Translations under genes and position numbers: made by a program
NCBI GenBank assembly: GCA_030652995.1
Contig: JAUSAG010000018.1
Coordinates: 1 to 64,000 of the forward strand
DNA: 64,000 nucleotides
DNA from: Methylotenera sp.
GTDB taxonomy: Bacteria > Pseudomonadota > Gammaproteobacteria > Burkholderiales > Methylophilaceae
Direction: 5' to 3'
Shown here: positions 19,433 through 28,709 of the stretch, piece after piece
Numbering within the stretch: position 1 is the first letter of the stretch
Layout of the letters: every line of letters starts with the position of its first letter
The notes under the pieces: generated by a model
Databases searched by the model: none
What the model was told of the DNA's origin: nothing
The model's input: only the letters and a program-made list of their open reading frames with translations

Positions 19433-20764
19433 ATGACAATAGAATTGACACAACATTATTTTGAAAACAAACTTCCTCGAATGACTAAACCAACCACGAT
19501 TTCGCAATTAATCTCAAACCCTAGCTGCCTAGATGACTACGACCCAAACTCGATGCCAGTCGCCAAAGCACGGTTGTTTATTCAACAGTTTTTAAGCCCT
19601 GTCCGCGAAACTGAATGTTTACCTTTGCGTGAGTGCCTAGGGCGCGTGTTGGCTAAGGATATTTTATCGCCGGCTAATGTTCCTAATTACGACAATTCGG
19701 CGATGGATGGTTATGCGTTTAATGTGGCCGATATTGGTGCGGCGCTCCCCACACGTTTAAAAGTGATTGGGGCAGCTTTTGCGGGCAGGGCGTTTAATGG
19801 CGTTTTGGCACGCGGTGATTGTGTGCGCATTATGACAGGGGCGGCTATGCCACTTGGGGCTGACACAGTTGTGGTTCAAGAGAGAGTTTCGCTAGAGGCT
19901 GATACCATTACGCTTATTGATGCACCCAAGCCTCACGCCAATGTGCGCTTCGCAGGTGAGGATTTGCATATTGGCCAAACCGTACTGGCTGCAGGGCATT
20001 TAATGCGCCCGGCGGATTTAGGTTTAATTGCTTCACTAGGCATTGCTGATGTAGAAGTGTACCGCAAGCTAAAGGTGGCATTTTTTTCAACTGGTGACGA
20101 GTTAGTGGGCCTTGGCAAGCCGCTTGAAACTGGTCAGGTTTATGATAGCAACCGTTACACACTTTATGGCATGTTAAGTCGTTTAGGTGTAGAAATCATT
20201 GACCTTGGCGCGATTACAGATGACCCTGCGTTGCTTGAAGCCGCCTTGTTAAATGCGGCAAAACAGGCAGATGTTGTGATTACCAGTGGCGGCGTTTCCG
20301 TAGGTGAGGCTGATTATATGAAGCTTTTGCTCGCCAAGCATGGCCAAGTGATGTTTTGGAAAGTCGCCATGAAGCCAGGCAGACCGCTCGCTTATGGCAA
20401 AGTGGCGAATGCGCATTACTTTGGCTTACCAGGCAACCCAGTAGCGGTGATGGTGACGTTTTACCAGTTTGTACGTGAGGCAATGTTGCGGTTAATGGGG
20501 CAACCCAACTCAGCGCCACTACCAGTGTTTAAAGTAGAATGCACACAAGCCATTAAGAAGCTTGCGGGGCGTACTGAGTTTCAGCGCGGTATTTTGTTTG
20601 CTGATACTGATGGCAACTGGCGCGTAAAGCCTACAGGGGCGCAAGGTTCTGCGCTATTAAGCTCAATGTCATTAGCTAATTGTTTTATTGTGCTGGATGA
20701 AAGCGTTGGCAACCTTGAGACTGGGGCGTTGGTGCAGGTGCAGGTGTTAGATGGCATTATTTAA
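19433..20764 (+). CDS. moeA: Molybdopterin molybdenumtransferase
   Basis: MoeA inserts molybdate into adenylylated molybdopterin. Key blocks are VPNYDNSAMDGYAFN (about 82-96), GDCVRIMTGAAMPLGADTVV, FFSTGDELV, ITSGGVSVGEADYMK and GLPGNPVAVMVTF, all typical of MoeA. The 443-residue reading begins at ATG 19433; ATG 19481 (MTKPTTISQL) is an alternative start and I cannot decide between them. Third gene of the moaA-mobA-moeA run. Confidence 0.96.
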   Translation: MTIELTQHYFENKLPRMTKPTTISQLISNPSCLDDYDPNSMPVAKARLFIQQFLSPVRETECLPLRECLGRVLAKDILSPANVPNYDNSAMDGYAFNVADIGAALPTRLKVIGAAFAGRAFNGVLARGDCVRIMTGAAMPLGADTVVVQERVSLEADTITLIDAPKPHANVRFAGEDLHIGQTVLAAGHLMRPADLGLIASLGIADVEVYRKLKVAFFSTGDELVGLGKPLETGQVYDSNRYTLYGMLSRLGVEIIDLGAITDDPALLEAALLNAAKQADVVITSGGVSVGEADYMKLLLAKHGQVMFWKVAMKPGRPLAYGKVANAHYFGLPGNPVAVMVTFYQFVREAMLRLMGQPNSAPLPVFKVECTQAIKKLAGRTEFQRGILFADTDGNWRVKPTGAQGSALLSSMSLANCFIVLDESVGNLETGALVQVQVLDGII

Positions 20765-20909
20765 TGTTCATATTTAACGCTTAATGTATTTGGTTTAATA
20801 CTACTAAATGCATTAAGGTTTCAAATAGTGATTAAGCTTGTTGTATAATTTTTCGTTTGGTTTATTACTACTCATCTTTTAACTTTAATCACACAGGCAT
20901 TTCTCTCTT

Positions 20910-21638
20910 TTGAATATCGCAGTTCACCAACCCATCACACATAAAAACACACTGCTCTGGGCCATTATCGGTTCATTGTTGTTGCATGGATTGCTGGTAT
21001 TGGTGATACCGGACATGAGGCTGGATGAAGTAAAAATGCCGGACATCTTAGAAGTTGAGTTGGTTAAAAAACCAGAGCCACCTCCTCCTCCGCCTGTCGT
21101 GCCGCCAGAGCCTGTTCAGCCGCAACCAAAAATCATACAGCCAAAACCTTTACCTAAACCCGTTATAAAACCGCTACCTACGCCTGTAGTAGAAAAAATT
21201 GAACCAATGGTTGAGCAACCAACGCCACCGCCTGATGTTATTGCTGTGGCGCCCAAAGCCGAAGCTACTCCGCCTGTGCATACCGTGCCAACACCTGTGC
21301 CAGTCAAGCAAGAGCCGCCGCCACTTGTTAAGCAAACCGACATAGATGATGCACGTGGAAGATATGGCAACGCGTTATGGAGCGCGATTAGTAAACATAA
21401 AAAATACCCTAAAATTGCACAGATGCGCGGCTGGCAAGGCGAGGCGACGGTAGAACTGCTACTTGACGGTGACGGTAAGATAAAATCTAAAAAAATCACC
21501 CAATCCAGTGGTTACGAGGCGCTTGATAAACAGGCGTTAGAAATGGTTGAAAAAGCACAACCTTTTCCCACGCCACCGGAAGCCTTGCGTGGCAGTAATT
21601 TTACCATTACTGTGCCTGTGCCATTTAAGCTTGAATAA
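20910..21638 (+). CDS. tonB: TonB-type energy transducer
   Basis: Inner-membrane-anchored protein that couples the proton motive force (through ExbB/ExbD, not in this window) to outer membrane receptors. It has an N-terminal membrane anchor with the family SxxxH-like pattern (SLLLHGLLVLVI, about 24-35), a proline-rich spacer (about 50-140) and a C-terminal TonB domain with GWQGEATVELLLDGDG and a terminal VPVPFKLE. The start appears to be TTG at 20910; no upstream in-frame ATG fits. The adjacent kinase gene starts 29 bp later, so the pair may be co-transcribed. Confidence 0.88.
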   Translation: MNIAVHQPITHKNTLLWAIIGSLLLHGLLVLVIPDMRLDEVKMPDILEVELVKKPEPPPPPPVVPPEPVQPQPKIIQPKPLPKPVIKPLPTPVVEKIEPMVEQPTPPPDVIAVAPKAEATPPVHTVPTPVPVKQEPPPLVKQTDIDDARGRYGNALWSAISKHKKYPKIAQMRGWQGEATVELLLDGDGKIKSKKITQSSGYEALDKQALEMVEKAQPFPTPPEALRGSNFTITVPVPFKLE

Positions 21639-21667
21639 TACTTTTATCGCCAGTTTATCTACACTCA

Positions 21668-23143
21668 GTGACTAAAAAAAAACATTCCCTAAAAGACCTG
21701 CTACTTATTCACGAGCTTGCTTTTATTCTGCTCATCTTTTTAGTCGCCGTCGTTGGTGCCATTGGCATTCACTTACAACAGCAATCAAGTCAAGAATCCA
21801 ACCGCATCAATTTAGTGGTGCAAGAAGTTCAACAAACGCGTGGCGATTTATACCGCCAAATGAAAGAGCTATTTGATGCTTATTTTTTAGATGACATTGA
21901 AGCGCGTACTGAATATAACAATTTCACCCGCTCAGTTGAAAGCCACTTTAGTCAATTAGAAAAAATATCCGTCGGCCATGCCGAAAAAACCGCTATCAAT
22001 GAGCTGCATGCCGGCTATCAAGCTTTTGTCAGTGAAACATCGGCCATGTTTGACCAGCACTCAACGCTCACTAGTGATGATCTTAAAAAAATTCTCAACA
22101 CCGAAATTGAGGCTGGGCTTTTTAATCGCTATGAAACATTACTCGCCCGTACTGAGCAATTACTCAATCAAAAACAAGTTGAGCTTGATGTCCAGCTCGA
22201 AGAAAGCAAACGCAAATCTACTTTTTTATTATTTACACCGTTAATTTTGGCGATTTTATTACTGATATTCTCTCGCATATTTTTAAAGCGCTCGATTGTA
22301 AAGCCGATTGAGGGCGTGCTTAAAGCCACTGCTGAAATCAGTGCCGGCAACCTTAACCATAAAGCCCCTGATGAAGGTATTGAAGAGCTCGCCTCGCTAT
22401 CAAAAGCGATTAACGAGATGGCCGACAAGTTACTCAACAGCCAAGAGAATTTAGTACGTACCGAAAAGCAAGCCGCGCAAGGTTTGCTGGTGCCCATGCT
22501 GGCACATAACATTCGCAACCCTTTAGCGAGCATTCGTGCCACAGCGCAAGTCATGGATGACCCCGAACATGATGCTGAAACACGTGAGTCATTACAAGGC
22601 ATTATCAACACCGTAGATCGGCTTGAACGCTGGACCGGCGCTTTGCTCGCTTATTTGCACCCGCTAAAACCTCAGCCTAGCAATACCAGAATCAAAGATA
22701 TTGTAGAAGGCGCGTTGGAGCCGCTTCATCAAAAAATTGCCAAAAAATCCATCCAGCTCACGCTACCAATCTGGCCAAAAACAAATGCAATTAAAACTGA
22801 TTATATTTTTACGGATCAGCATCTATTAGAACAGGTGATTTACAACCTGCTATTAAATGCAGTAGATGCCTCTAGCAATCAAGGCGCAATCGCTATCCAA
22901 CTAAAAATCACTACTGACACATTTATTCTGGAACTTTCAGATCATGGCAGTGGCATGCCATTTACTCCAGACCCAAGCGCCATGAGCGCACCCACAACAA
23001 AACGATTTGGTACCGGGCTTGGTATTCCATTCGCCTTCAAAGTATGCGATGCATTAGGTGGGCAGCTACAATTTGCGGCAAGGCCTGATGGTGGCACCAG
23101 CGTGGTCATCTCTCTACCTAAAAACTTACATCTAATCGAATAA
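21668..23143 (+). CDS. Membrane sensor histidine kinase (orphan)
   Basis: A 491-residue kinase with an N-terminal membrane span (about 15-35), a periplasmic helical sensor region, a second span (about 180-200), a HAMP linker (about 200-255), a histidine phosphoacceptor segment LAHNIRNPLASIRATA and an ATPase domain with N-box EQVIYNLLLNAVDAS and G-box DHGSGMPF and FGTGLGIPF. The H-box has HN rather than the common HE/HD, which may affect phosphatase or kinase balance. The start is GTG 21668. No response regulator gene is adjacent; tonB is just upstream. Confidence 0.88.
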   Translation: MTKKKHSLKDLLLIHELAFILLIFLVAVVGAIGIHLQQQSSQESNRINLVVQEVQQTRGDLYRQMKELFDAYFLDDIEARTEYNNFTRSVESHFSQLEKISVGHAEKTAINELHAGYQAFVSETSAMFDQHSTLTSDDLKKILNTEIEAGLFNRYETLLARTEQLLNQKQVELDVQLEESKRKSTFLLFTPLILAILLLIFSRIFLKRSIVKPIEGVLKATAEISAGNLNHKAPDEGIEELASLSKAINEMADKLLNSQENLVRTEKQAAQGLLVPMLAHNIRNPLASIRATAQVMDDPEHDAETRESLQGIINTVDRLERWTGALLAYLHPLKPQPSNTRIKDIVEGALEPLHQKIAKKSIQLTLPIWPKTNAIKTDYIFTDQHLLEQVIYNLLLNAVDASSNQGAIAIQLKITTDTFILELSDHGSGMPFTPDPSAMSAPTTKRFGTGLGIPFAFKVCDALGGQLQFAARPDGGTSVVISLPKNLHLIE

Positions 23144-23285
23144 TAACCGTCTATGATTTTAGAAGTAGCACTAACACCCGCCTCTCATCTAAAAAAATGT
23201 TGTTTTCATGAAATATCCTCTTGCCTTAATAACGCTTTTTATCAACAATGATGGTAGGCTCTAAACATAGAAGATTGATACTGCA

Positions 23286-23747
23286 ATGCTAAACCAACCT
23301 GTACCAGACTTTCAATTACCGGCAACCAGCGGCAACACTTTTCGGCTTTCAAATTATTTGGGTAAAACCGTTGTCATTTATTTTTACCCCAAAGATTCAA
23401 CACCAGGCTGCACCACGCAGGGTGTTCAGTTCAGAGATACCTATGCACAATTTCAGCAACACAACACAGAAATTTTTGGCGTATCGCGTGATAGCTTAAA
23501 ATCACATGAAAACTTTAAGGCAAAATTCACCTTTCCATTTGAATTGCTAGCAGATACTGAAGAGCTTGCCTGCTCGCTATTTAATGTGATTAAAATGAAA
23601 AATATGTACGGCAAACAAGTACGCGGTATTGAACGTAGCACTTTTGTTATTGATAAAAATGGAACGCTAATAAAAGAATGGCGTGGCGTTAAAGTAGATG
23701 GTCACGCTGCAGAAGTTTTAAACTTTACTCAAACGCTTTCAGTCTGA
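23286..23747 (+). CDS. bcp: Peroxiredoxin, Bcp/PrxQ family
   Basis: Thiol peroxidase reducing hydrogen and organic peroxides. The 153-residue protein has the peroxidatic cysteine in FYPKDSTPGCTTQGVQF (about 37-53). The resolving cysteine five residues later, typical of many PrxQ proteins (CxxxxC), is replaced: the sequence here is CTTQGV. The only other cysteine is in EELACSLF, so this may act as a 1-Cys or atypical enzyme. Monocistronic between the kinase and phoH. Confidence 0.92.
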   Translation: MLNQPVPDFQLPATSGNTFRLSNYLGKTVVIYFYPKDSTPGCTTQGVQFRDTYAQFQQHNTEIFGVSRDSLKSHENFKAKFTFPFELLADTEELACSLFNVIKMKNMYGKQVRGIERSTFVIDKNGTLIKEWRGVKVDGHAAEVLNFTQTLSV

Positions 23748-23808
23748 CTAAAAACGTCTCAATTCAAATACTTTAATTTTTTTTAATCATCTTCATAGAA
23801 AGTAACGT

Positions 23809-25209
23809 ATGGCTAACAGAAAAACCATCAGTAGTGCCAAACTGTTCGTCCTTGATACCAATGTGTTAATGCATGACCCTTCTTCACTGTTTCGCTTTGA
23901 AGAACATGACATTTACCTGCCAATGGTCACATTGGAGGAGCTTGATAACAATAAAAAAGGCCTCACTGAAGTTGCGCGCAATGCACGCCAAGTCAGCCGT
24001 AGTTTAGAAGAAATCGTCGGCACTGATTTAACTAATTTAGAGCTTGGTAGCCCTTTATCACTTAACGGCAACAAGCAAGCAACGGGTCGCTTATTTTTAC
24101 AAACCAAAGAACTTAACATAGACCTACCAGGGTTAGCAGGCAGCAAGGCCGATAACGAAATTATTAGCGTAGTCATTTGCTTACAAAAGCAACACACCGA
24201 CCGCCAAGTGGTGTTAGTGAGCAAAGACATCAATGTGCGCATTAAAGCCCGTGCCATGGGCGTGCTGGCAGAAGACTACTTTAATGATAAAGTTTTAGAA
24301 GATACCGATATTTTATACAGCGGCATGACAGAACTGCCGGCTGACTTTTGGGATAAGCACAGTAAGGCAATGGAATCCTGGCAAGAATCTGGTCGCATGT
24401 TTTATCGGCTCACAGGGCCTTTATGTAAAAATTTTCTCATCAATGAGTTTGTTTATTACGAGTTTGAAAAACCTTTTCATGCGATTGTGCGTAATATCGA
24501 TGGCGATACCGCAGTACTTGAAGTTGTAAAAGATCACCTGCTGCCCAAACATAATGTGTGGGGCATTACAGCACGTAACCGTGAACAGAACTTTGCTCTC
24601 AATTTATTGTTAGACCCAGAAATAGACTTTGTGAGTTTATTAGGGCAAGCCGGTACTGGTAAAACATTGCTCACCCTCGCTGCGGCGCTGACTCAAGTGC
24701 TTGATAAAAAAATCTACACTGAAATTATCATGACGCGCGTTACAGTGCCGGTAGGCGAAGATATTGGCTTTTTACCTGGCACTGAAGAAGAAAAAATGAC
24801 GCCATGGATGGGTGCACTTGAAGATAACCTAGATGTGCTGAATAAAAGTGATGATGATGCAGGTGACTGGGGACGTGCCGCAACGCAAGATTTAATTCGT
24901 ACCCGCATTAAAATAAAATCACTTAACTTTATGCGCGGTCGCACTTTTTTAAATAAATTTTTAATTATTGATGAAGCACAAAACTTAACCCCCAAGCAGA
25001 TGAAAACGCTCATTACCCGCGCGGGCCCTGGCACCAAAGTAGTGTGTTTAGGTAATATCGCACAAATAGATACGCCCTATTTAACTGAGGGCAGTTCTGG
25101 ACTAACTTACGTAGTTGATCGCTTTAAAGGCTGGAATCATAATGGACACATCACATTGCAGCGTGGTGAGCGTTCACGTCTTGCAGATTTTGCTGCAGAA
25201 GCCTTATAG
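23809..25209 (+). CDS. PhoH-family ATPase with N-terminal PIN domain
   Basis: A 466-residue PIN-PhoH fusion (PhoH2/YlaK type). The PIN domain is near 10-150: LFVLDTNVLMHDP carries the first aspartate, MVTLEELD an acidic pair, and VVLVSKDINVRIKARA the third site. The PhoH ATPase follows with Walker A LLGQAGTGKTLLTLAA (about 275-290) and Walker B FLIIDEAQNLTP. PhoH2 proteins elsewhere unwind and cleave RNA; the substrate here is unknown. Complete and flanked by short non-coding gaps. Confidence 0.93.
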   Translation: MANRKTISSAKLFVLDTNVLMHDPSSLFRFEEHDIYLPMVTLEELDNNKKGLTEVARNARQVSRSLEEIVGTDLTNLELGSPLSLNGNKQATGRLFLQTKELNIDLPGLAGSKADNEIISVVICLQKQHTDRQVVLVSKDINVRIKARAMGVLAEDYFNDKVLEDTDILYSGMTELPADFWDKHSKAMESWQESGRMFYRLTGPLCKNFLINEFVYYEFEKPFHAIVRNIDGDTAVLEVVKDHLLPKHNVWGITARNREQNFALNLLLDPEIDFVSLLGQAGTGKTLLTLAAALTQVLDKKIYTEIIMTRVTVPVGEDIGFLPGTEEEKMTPWMGALEDNLDVLNKSDDDAGDWGRAATQDLIRTRIKIKSLNFMRGRTFLNKFLIIDEAQNLTPKQMKTLITRAGPGTKVVCLGNIAQIDTPYLTEGSSGLTYVVDRFKGWNHNGHITLQRGERSRLADFAAEAL

Positions 25210-25301
25210 ATGATGTTAAATAGCGTCATTCAAGGCAACGCACTAGAGACACAATACTGCGCAATGCAAAAAAAACCATGTAATCACAAAGCGTTTATCT
25301 A

Positions 25302-26471
25302 ATGAAAATGTGTAAGGGATTTTACACATTACTACTCGCGCAATTTACATCTGCGCTGGCTGACAATGCATTATTGTTTGCCGCCATTGCATTACTTGCA
25401 CAAATGAACTCCCCTGACTGGCATACCCCTTTACTGCAACAGTTTTTCGTTATCGCCTATATTATACTTGCGCCTTTTGTAGGATCATTTGCCGATGCGC
25501 TACCTAAAGGGCGCGTAATGTTTATTGCCAACGCTATTAAATTTACAGGTAGCCTTGCTATGATTTTAGGCATGCCACCTTTATATGCTTACGGTATCGT
25601 TGGTATTGGTGCTGCAGCCTACTCCCCTGCAAAATATGGCATTTTAACCGAGCTATTACCCCCAGAAAAACTTGTTAGCGCCAACGGCTGGATGGAAGGC
25701 TCCACTGTAATCGCCATTATTTTAGGGGCAATTATAGGTGGAATATTGGCGAGCAATGATCCTTACTTGGCAATGATATTGATCACTGCCCTGTATATGG
25801 TCGCGGCCATATTTAACATGTATATTCCAAAATTACCGATTGATCATAAACCACCTAAGAAAAACCCTGTATTTATGTTGGTCGATTTCTGGCATTCATT
25901 TAAAGCATTATGGACGGATCCACGTGGACAAGTTTCACTGGCAGTAACAACTTTATTCTGGGGTGCTGGTGCTACATTGCGCCTGGTTGTTATAGCTTGG
26001 GCAGCGAGTGCACTTAACTTTGGTCTTGAACAAGCCACACAGCTCATGGCACTACTTGCCGTTGGCATTGCGATTGGCTCAGTTGTTGCGGCGCGTTATA
26101 TCAAGTTAGAACAATCCACTAAAGTGCTACCTGCAGGCATCGTCATGGGCTTACTTGTAGTGGCAATGGCGTTTGTACAGCACTGGCAAGTGGCAGCAGC
26201 GCTACTATTTATCATTGGCGCGCTTGCCGGGTTCTTTGTGGTGCCTTTAAATGCGCTATTACAACACAGAGGACACGAACTAGTCGGCGCGGGTCACTCA
26301 ATAGCGGTACAGAACTTTAACGAGCATATTGGGATACTGTTGCTACTTGGCGCCTATCTACTCATGGTAAAAGCTGAAATCCCAAATAATACGATCGTGA
26401 TTGCATTTGGACTTTTTGTTAGCTTATGCATGACGGTTATCCATAGACGCTACCGTTACATGAACAAATAA
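25302..26471 (+). CDS. lplT: Lysophospholipid transporter LplT (MFS)
   Basis: A 389-residue polytopic transporter that flips lysophospholipids across the inner membrane. The N-terminal FYTLLLAQFTSALADNALLF and AAAYSPAKYGILTELLPPEK, SANGWMEGST and the later HSIAVQNFNEHIGILL match LplT. It is the transporter alone; the acyltransferase (Aas) that partners it in E. coli is not adjacent. About 10-12 hydrophobic spans. Confidence 0.92.
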   Translation: MKMCKGFYTLLLAQFTSALADNALLFAAIALLAQMNSPDWHTPLLQQFFVIAYIILAPFVGSFADALPKGRVMFIANAIKFTGSLAMILGMPPLYAYGIVGIGAAAYSPAKYGILTELLPPEKLVSANGWMEGSTVIAIILGAIIGGILASNDPYLAMILITALYMVAAIFNMYIPKLPIDHKPPKKNPVFMLVDFWHSFKALWTDPRGQVSLAVTTLFWGAGATLRLVVIAWAASALNFGLEQATQLMALLAVGIAIGSVVAARYIKLEQSTKVLPAGIVMGLLVVAMAFVQHWQVAAALLFIIGALAGFFVVPLNALLQHRGHELVGAGHSIAVQNFNEHIGILLLLGAYLLMVKAEIPNNTIVIAFGLFVSLCMTVIHRRYRYMNK

Positions 26472-26511
26472 AACCATCGCATCATTCAATCGCTCGCAAC
26501 TTCAACCTGTA

Positions 26512-27846
26512 TCAATGTAACTTTACCTGAGCCTCTGTACGCCTTGAAATAATGCGAGACAATGTAAATAGCGCCATGCTCCAAAAGCCATGTAACGCCA
26601 TCAAATGTAGCTTATATAGCGATTGATACATCGTGCGTGCAATCAACCCTTCTACCACCAAGCTACCGCCCGAAAGCGCGCCCATCAAATTACCCACAGT
26701 GGTATAACTGCCTAAATTTACCAATGATCCATAATCGCGATAGGTAAATTCAGGCAAGTTACTTTTACCAGCTACCCGATACTTTACTGTTTTCAGTAAC
26801 ATTGATGCTTGCTGATGTGCCGCTTGCGCGCGAGGCGGCACGTTTTCACCACCATGACCTATCCAGAGACACGCAGCACAATCTCCAAAAGCAAATATAT
26901 TTTCATCTAATGACGTCTGCAAATTACGATTGACCACGAGCTGATTGATGCGATTCGTTTCCAAACCATCTATTTCATGTAGAAAGTCTGGCGCTTTAAT
27001 ACCGGCAGCCCAAACCACTAATGCAGATGGAATAAAGCGCCCACTATGCGTTTGCACACCCTTACTAGTGACCTCTGTCACGCGCTCACCCGTATAAAGG
27101 TGTACACGTAACTTTCTTAACTCCAAATCTACTGAGCTAGAAAGCTTAGATGGTAATGCCGGCAGTACGCGGTCACTTGCCTCTATCAATGAAATTCGTA
27201 TATCTCGGTCTGGATCAATTTTATCTAACCCATAAGCGGCTAATTCGCGCGTAGTATTGTGTAACTCCGCAGCTAATTCAACCCCCGTTGCACCTGCACC
27301 CACAATAACCACCTCTAACTGACCCGCTTGCACGGGAGTAGCTTGCGTTTGTGCTCGCAACAAAGCGTTGTGTAACCGTCGATGAAACTTCTCGGCCTGA
27401 TCTTGCGTATCGAGTGCAATCGAGTACGCTTGCGCACCCTTAACACCAAAATCATTAGTGGTACTACCAACTGCAATAATTAATGTGTCATATTTAAATG
27501 TACGGCGTGGTATCACCTCCACCCCATCTTCATCGTAATTAGGCGCAATAGATATTTCACGTTTAGCACGGTTCAAACTATCCATGCTACCTAGACGAAA
27601 TTTAAAATGATGCCAGTGCGCTTGCGCAAGATAAACCAACTCATGCTTTTCCGGATTCATGCTTCCAGCTGCAATTTCATGCAACAGCGGCTTCCATACA
27701 TGGGTTTTAGACTTATCAATGAGCGTAATGATGGCTTTACCCTGCCGACCTAAAGAATCACCAAGCTTTGTTGCCAACTCAAGACCGCCAGCCCCTCCAC
27801 CGACAATGACCACGTGGTGCAAATCATGCTGTTCATTGATACTCAC
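26512..27846 (-). CDS. ndh: Type II NADH dehydrogenase (NDH-2)
   Basis: Single-subunit, non-proton-pumping NADH:quinone oxidoreductase. The 444-residue protein has the FAD-binding fold VVIVGGGAGGLELATKLGD (about 13-31), the NADH-binding fold VVIVGAGATGVELAAEL (about 174-190), and ENIFAFGDCAACLW near 310-323. The C-terminal region has the hydrophobic segment that attaches NDH-2 to the membrane. It can re-oxidise NADH made by formate dehydrogenase. Convergent with lplT. Confidence 0.94.
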   Translation of the reverse strand: MSINEQHDLHHVVIVGGGAGGLELATKLGDSLGRQGKAIITLIDKSKTHVWKPLLHEIAAGSMNPEKHELVYLAQAHWHHFKFRLGSMDSLNRAKREISIAPNYDEDGVEVIPRRTFKYDTLIIAVGSTTNDFGVKGAQAYSIALDTQDQAEKFHRRLHNALLRAQTQATPVQAGQLEVVIVGAGATGVELAAELHNTTRELAAYGLDKIDPDRDIRISLIEASDRVLPALPSKLSSSVDLELRKLRVHLYTGERVTEVTSKGVQTHSGRFIPSALVVWAAGIKAPDFLHEIDGLETNRINQLVVNRNLQTSLDENIFAFGDCAACLWIGHGGENVPPRAQAAHQQASMLLKTVKYRVAGKSNLPEFTYRDYGSLVNLGSYTTVGNLMGALSGGSLVVEGLIARTMYQSLYKLHLMALHGFWSMALFTLSRIISRRTEAQVKLH

Positions 27847-27991
27847 AAAAGTCCTTAACTATTCTAATTTATCTGCAATCTTGTTTGTGATTATAAATCA
27901 ATAATGACTCAAAAAATGAGTCTAAAAACTATGCCTCACTTTTACCAGTCAGACCACGCACATAAAGTTTTGATATTGCAATCCTTAAAAA

Positions 27992-28034
27992 TAAAAACGC
28001 GCTTACTGCATGCACAGTGAGCGCGCTATTTTTC
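27992..28034. terminator. Intrinsic terminator after the second cytochrome gene
   Basis: Stem ACGCGCTTACTG with near-complement CAGTGAGCGCGC (27998-28025), flanked by A-runs on the left and T-runs on the right. It can act in the leftward direction just downstream of the cytochrome gene ending at 28046, and possibly for ndh-side transcripts. Confidence 0.7.
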
Positions 28035-28045
28035 TAGACTTACAA

Positions 28046-28582
28046 CTACTCGTTACCGGTAATGCCAGTACCCTGACTGCGAATCCAGGCAATTATTTTT
28101 AATGTTTCATCTGGGGTAATGCCATTTTTAGGATCGGTCGGGTCCATCAAACCAATTCCTTTTGCACCCATACCACCATTAGTGCCATGCCAAATCGTTT
28201 CAAACATACCTTTATTGGTGGCATTTTTAGCATACTTAAAGTTAGGCCCAATCAAACCAGTTGCTACCGCACCCTCAGCATGCCCACCATGACAAGCAAC
28301 GCATGAATACATCTGGAATATTTTTTTACCTTTGGCAACTGCCTCCTCATTACCAATATACGGATTTTTACCTGTCGCTAAAAATTCTTTAGCTTTAGGT
28401 GTATCAAACAGCGCCAGATCAATTTTTAATGGTCCACCATCTTGCGTTGTTACAAAATCTATTGCCTTAACTGCAGAGGCTTCTGGCGCAGAGCCATTAG
28501 ACGGTGCATCAGAACCGGATTTACCACATGCGCCTAATGTTGCCAACAGAGCAGCTAAAAGTAAATATTTATTCATAATCAA
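28046..28582 (-). CDS. Lipoprotein cytochrome c, paralogue of XoxG
   Basis: A 178-residue single-haem cytochrome. Its N-terminus is a lipoprotein signal with lipobox LGAC (about 16-19), so it should be membrane-anchored, unlike the next gene. The haem site is SCVACHGGHAEG. From TQDGGPLKI onward it is clearly related to the neighbouring cytochrome (28710-29213), including IWHGTNGGMGAKG, which may hold the distal methionine ligand. Last gene of the xox block. Probably an electron acceptor in methanol oxidation; exact partner unknown. Confidence 0.82.
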   Translation of the reverse strand: MIMNKYLLLAALLATLGACGKSGSDAPSNGSAPEASAVKAIDFVTTQDGGPLKIDLALFDTPKAKEFLATGKNPYIGNEEAVAKGKKIFQMYSCVACHGGHAEGAVATGLIGPNFKYAKNATNKGMFETIWHGTNGGMGAKGIGLMDPTDPKNGITPDETLKIIAWIRSQGTGITGNE

Positions 28583-28638
28583 TTATTCCATTCATTGTAA
28601 TAAAATGTAACTCATTAACATTTTACAACAAAATAATA

Positions 28639-28669
28639 AAAAAACGGCCACATAAGTGGCCGTTTTTTT
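28639..28669. terminator. Terminator between the two cytochrome genes
   Basis: Perfect stem AACGGCCAC/GTGGCCGTT with a short loop, preceded by eight A and followed by seven T; it can work in both directions. It separates the two cytochrome genes and suggests the lipoprotein copy has its own promoter or is expressed by read-through. Confidence 0.85.
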
Positions 28670-28709
28670 CTGTGTTTCTGTAGTCTAATTACTTAATCAA
28701 ATAATTAAA

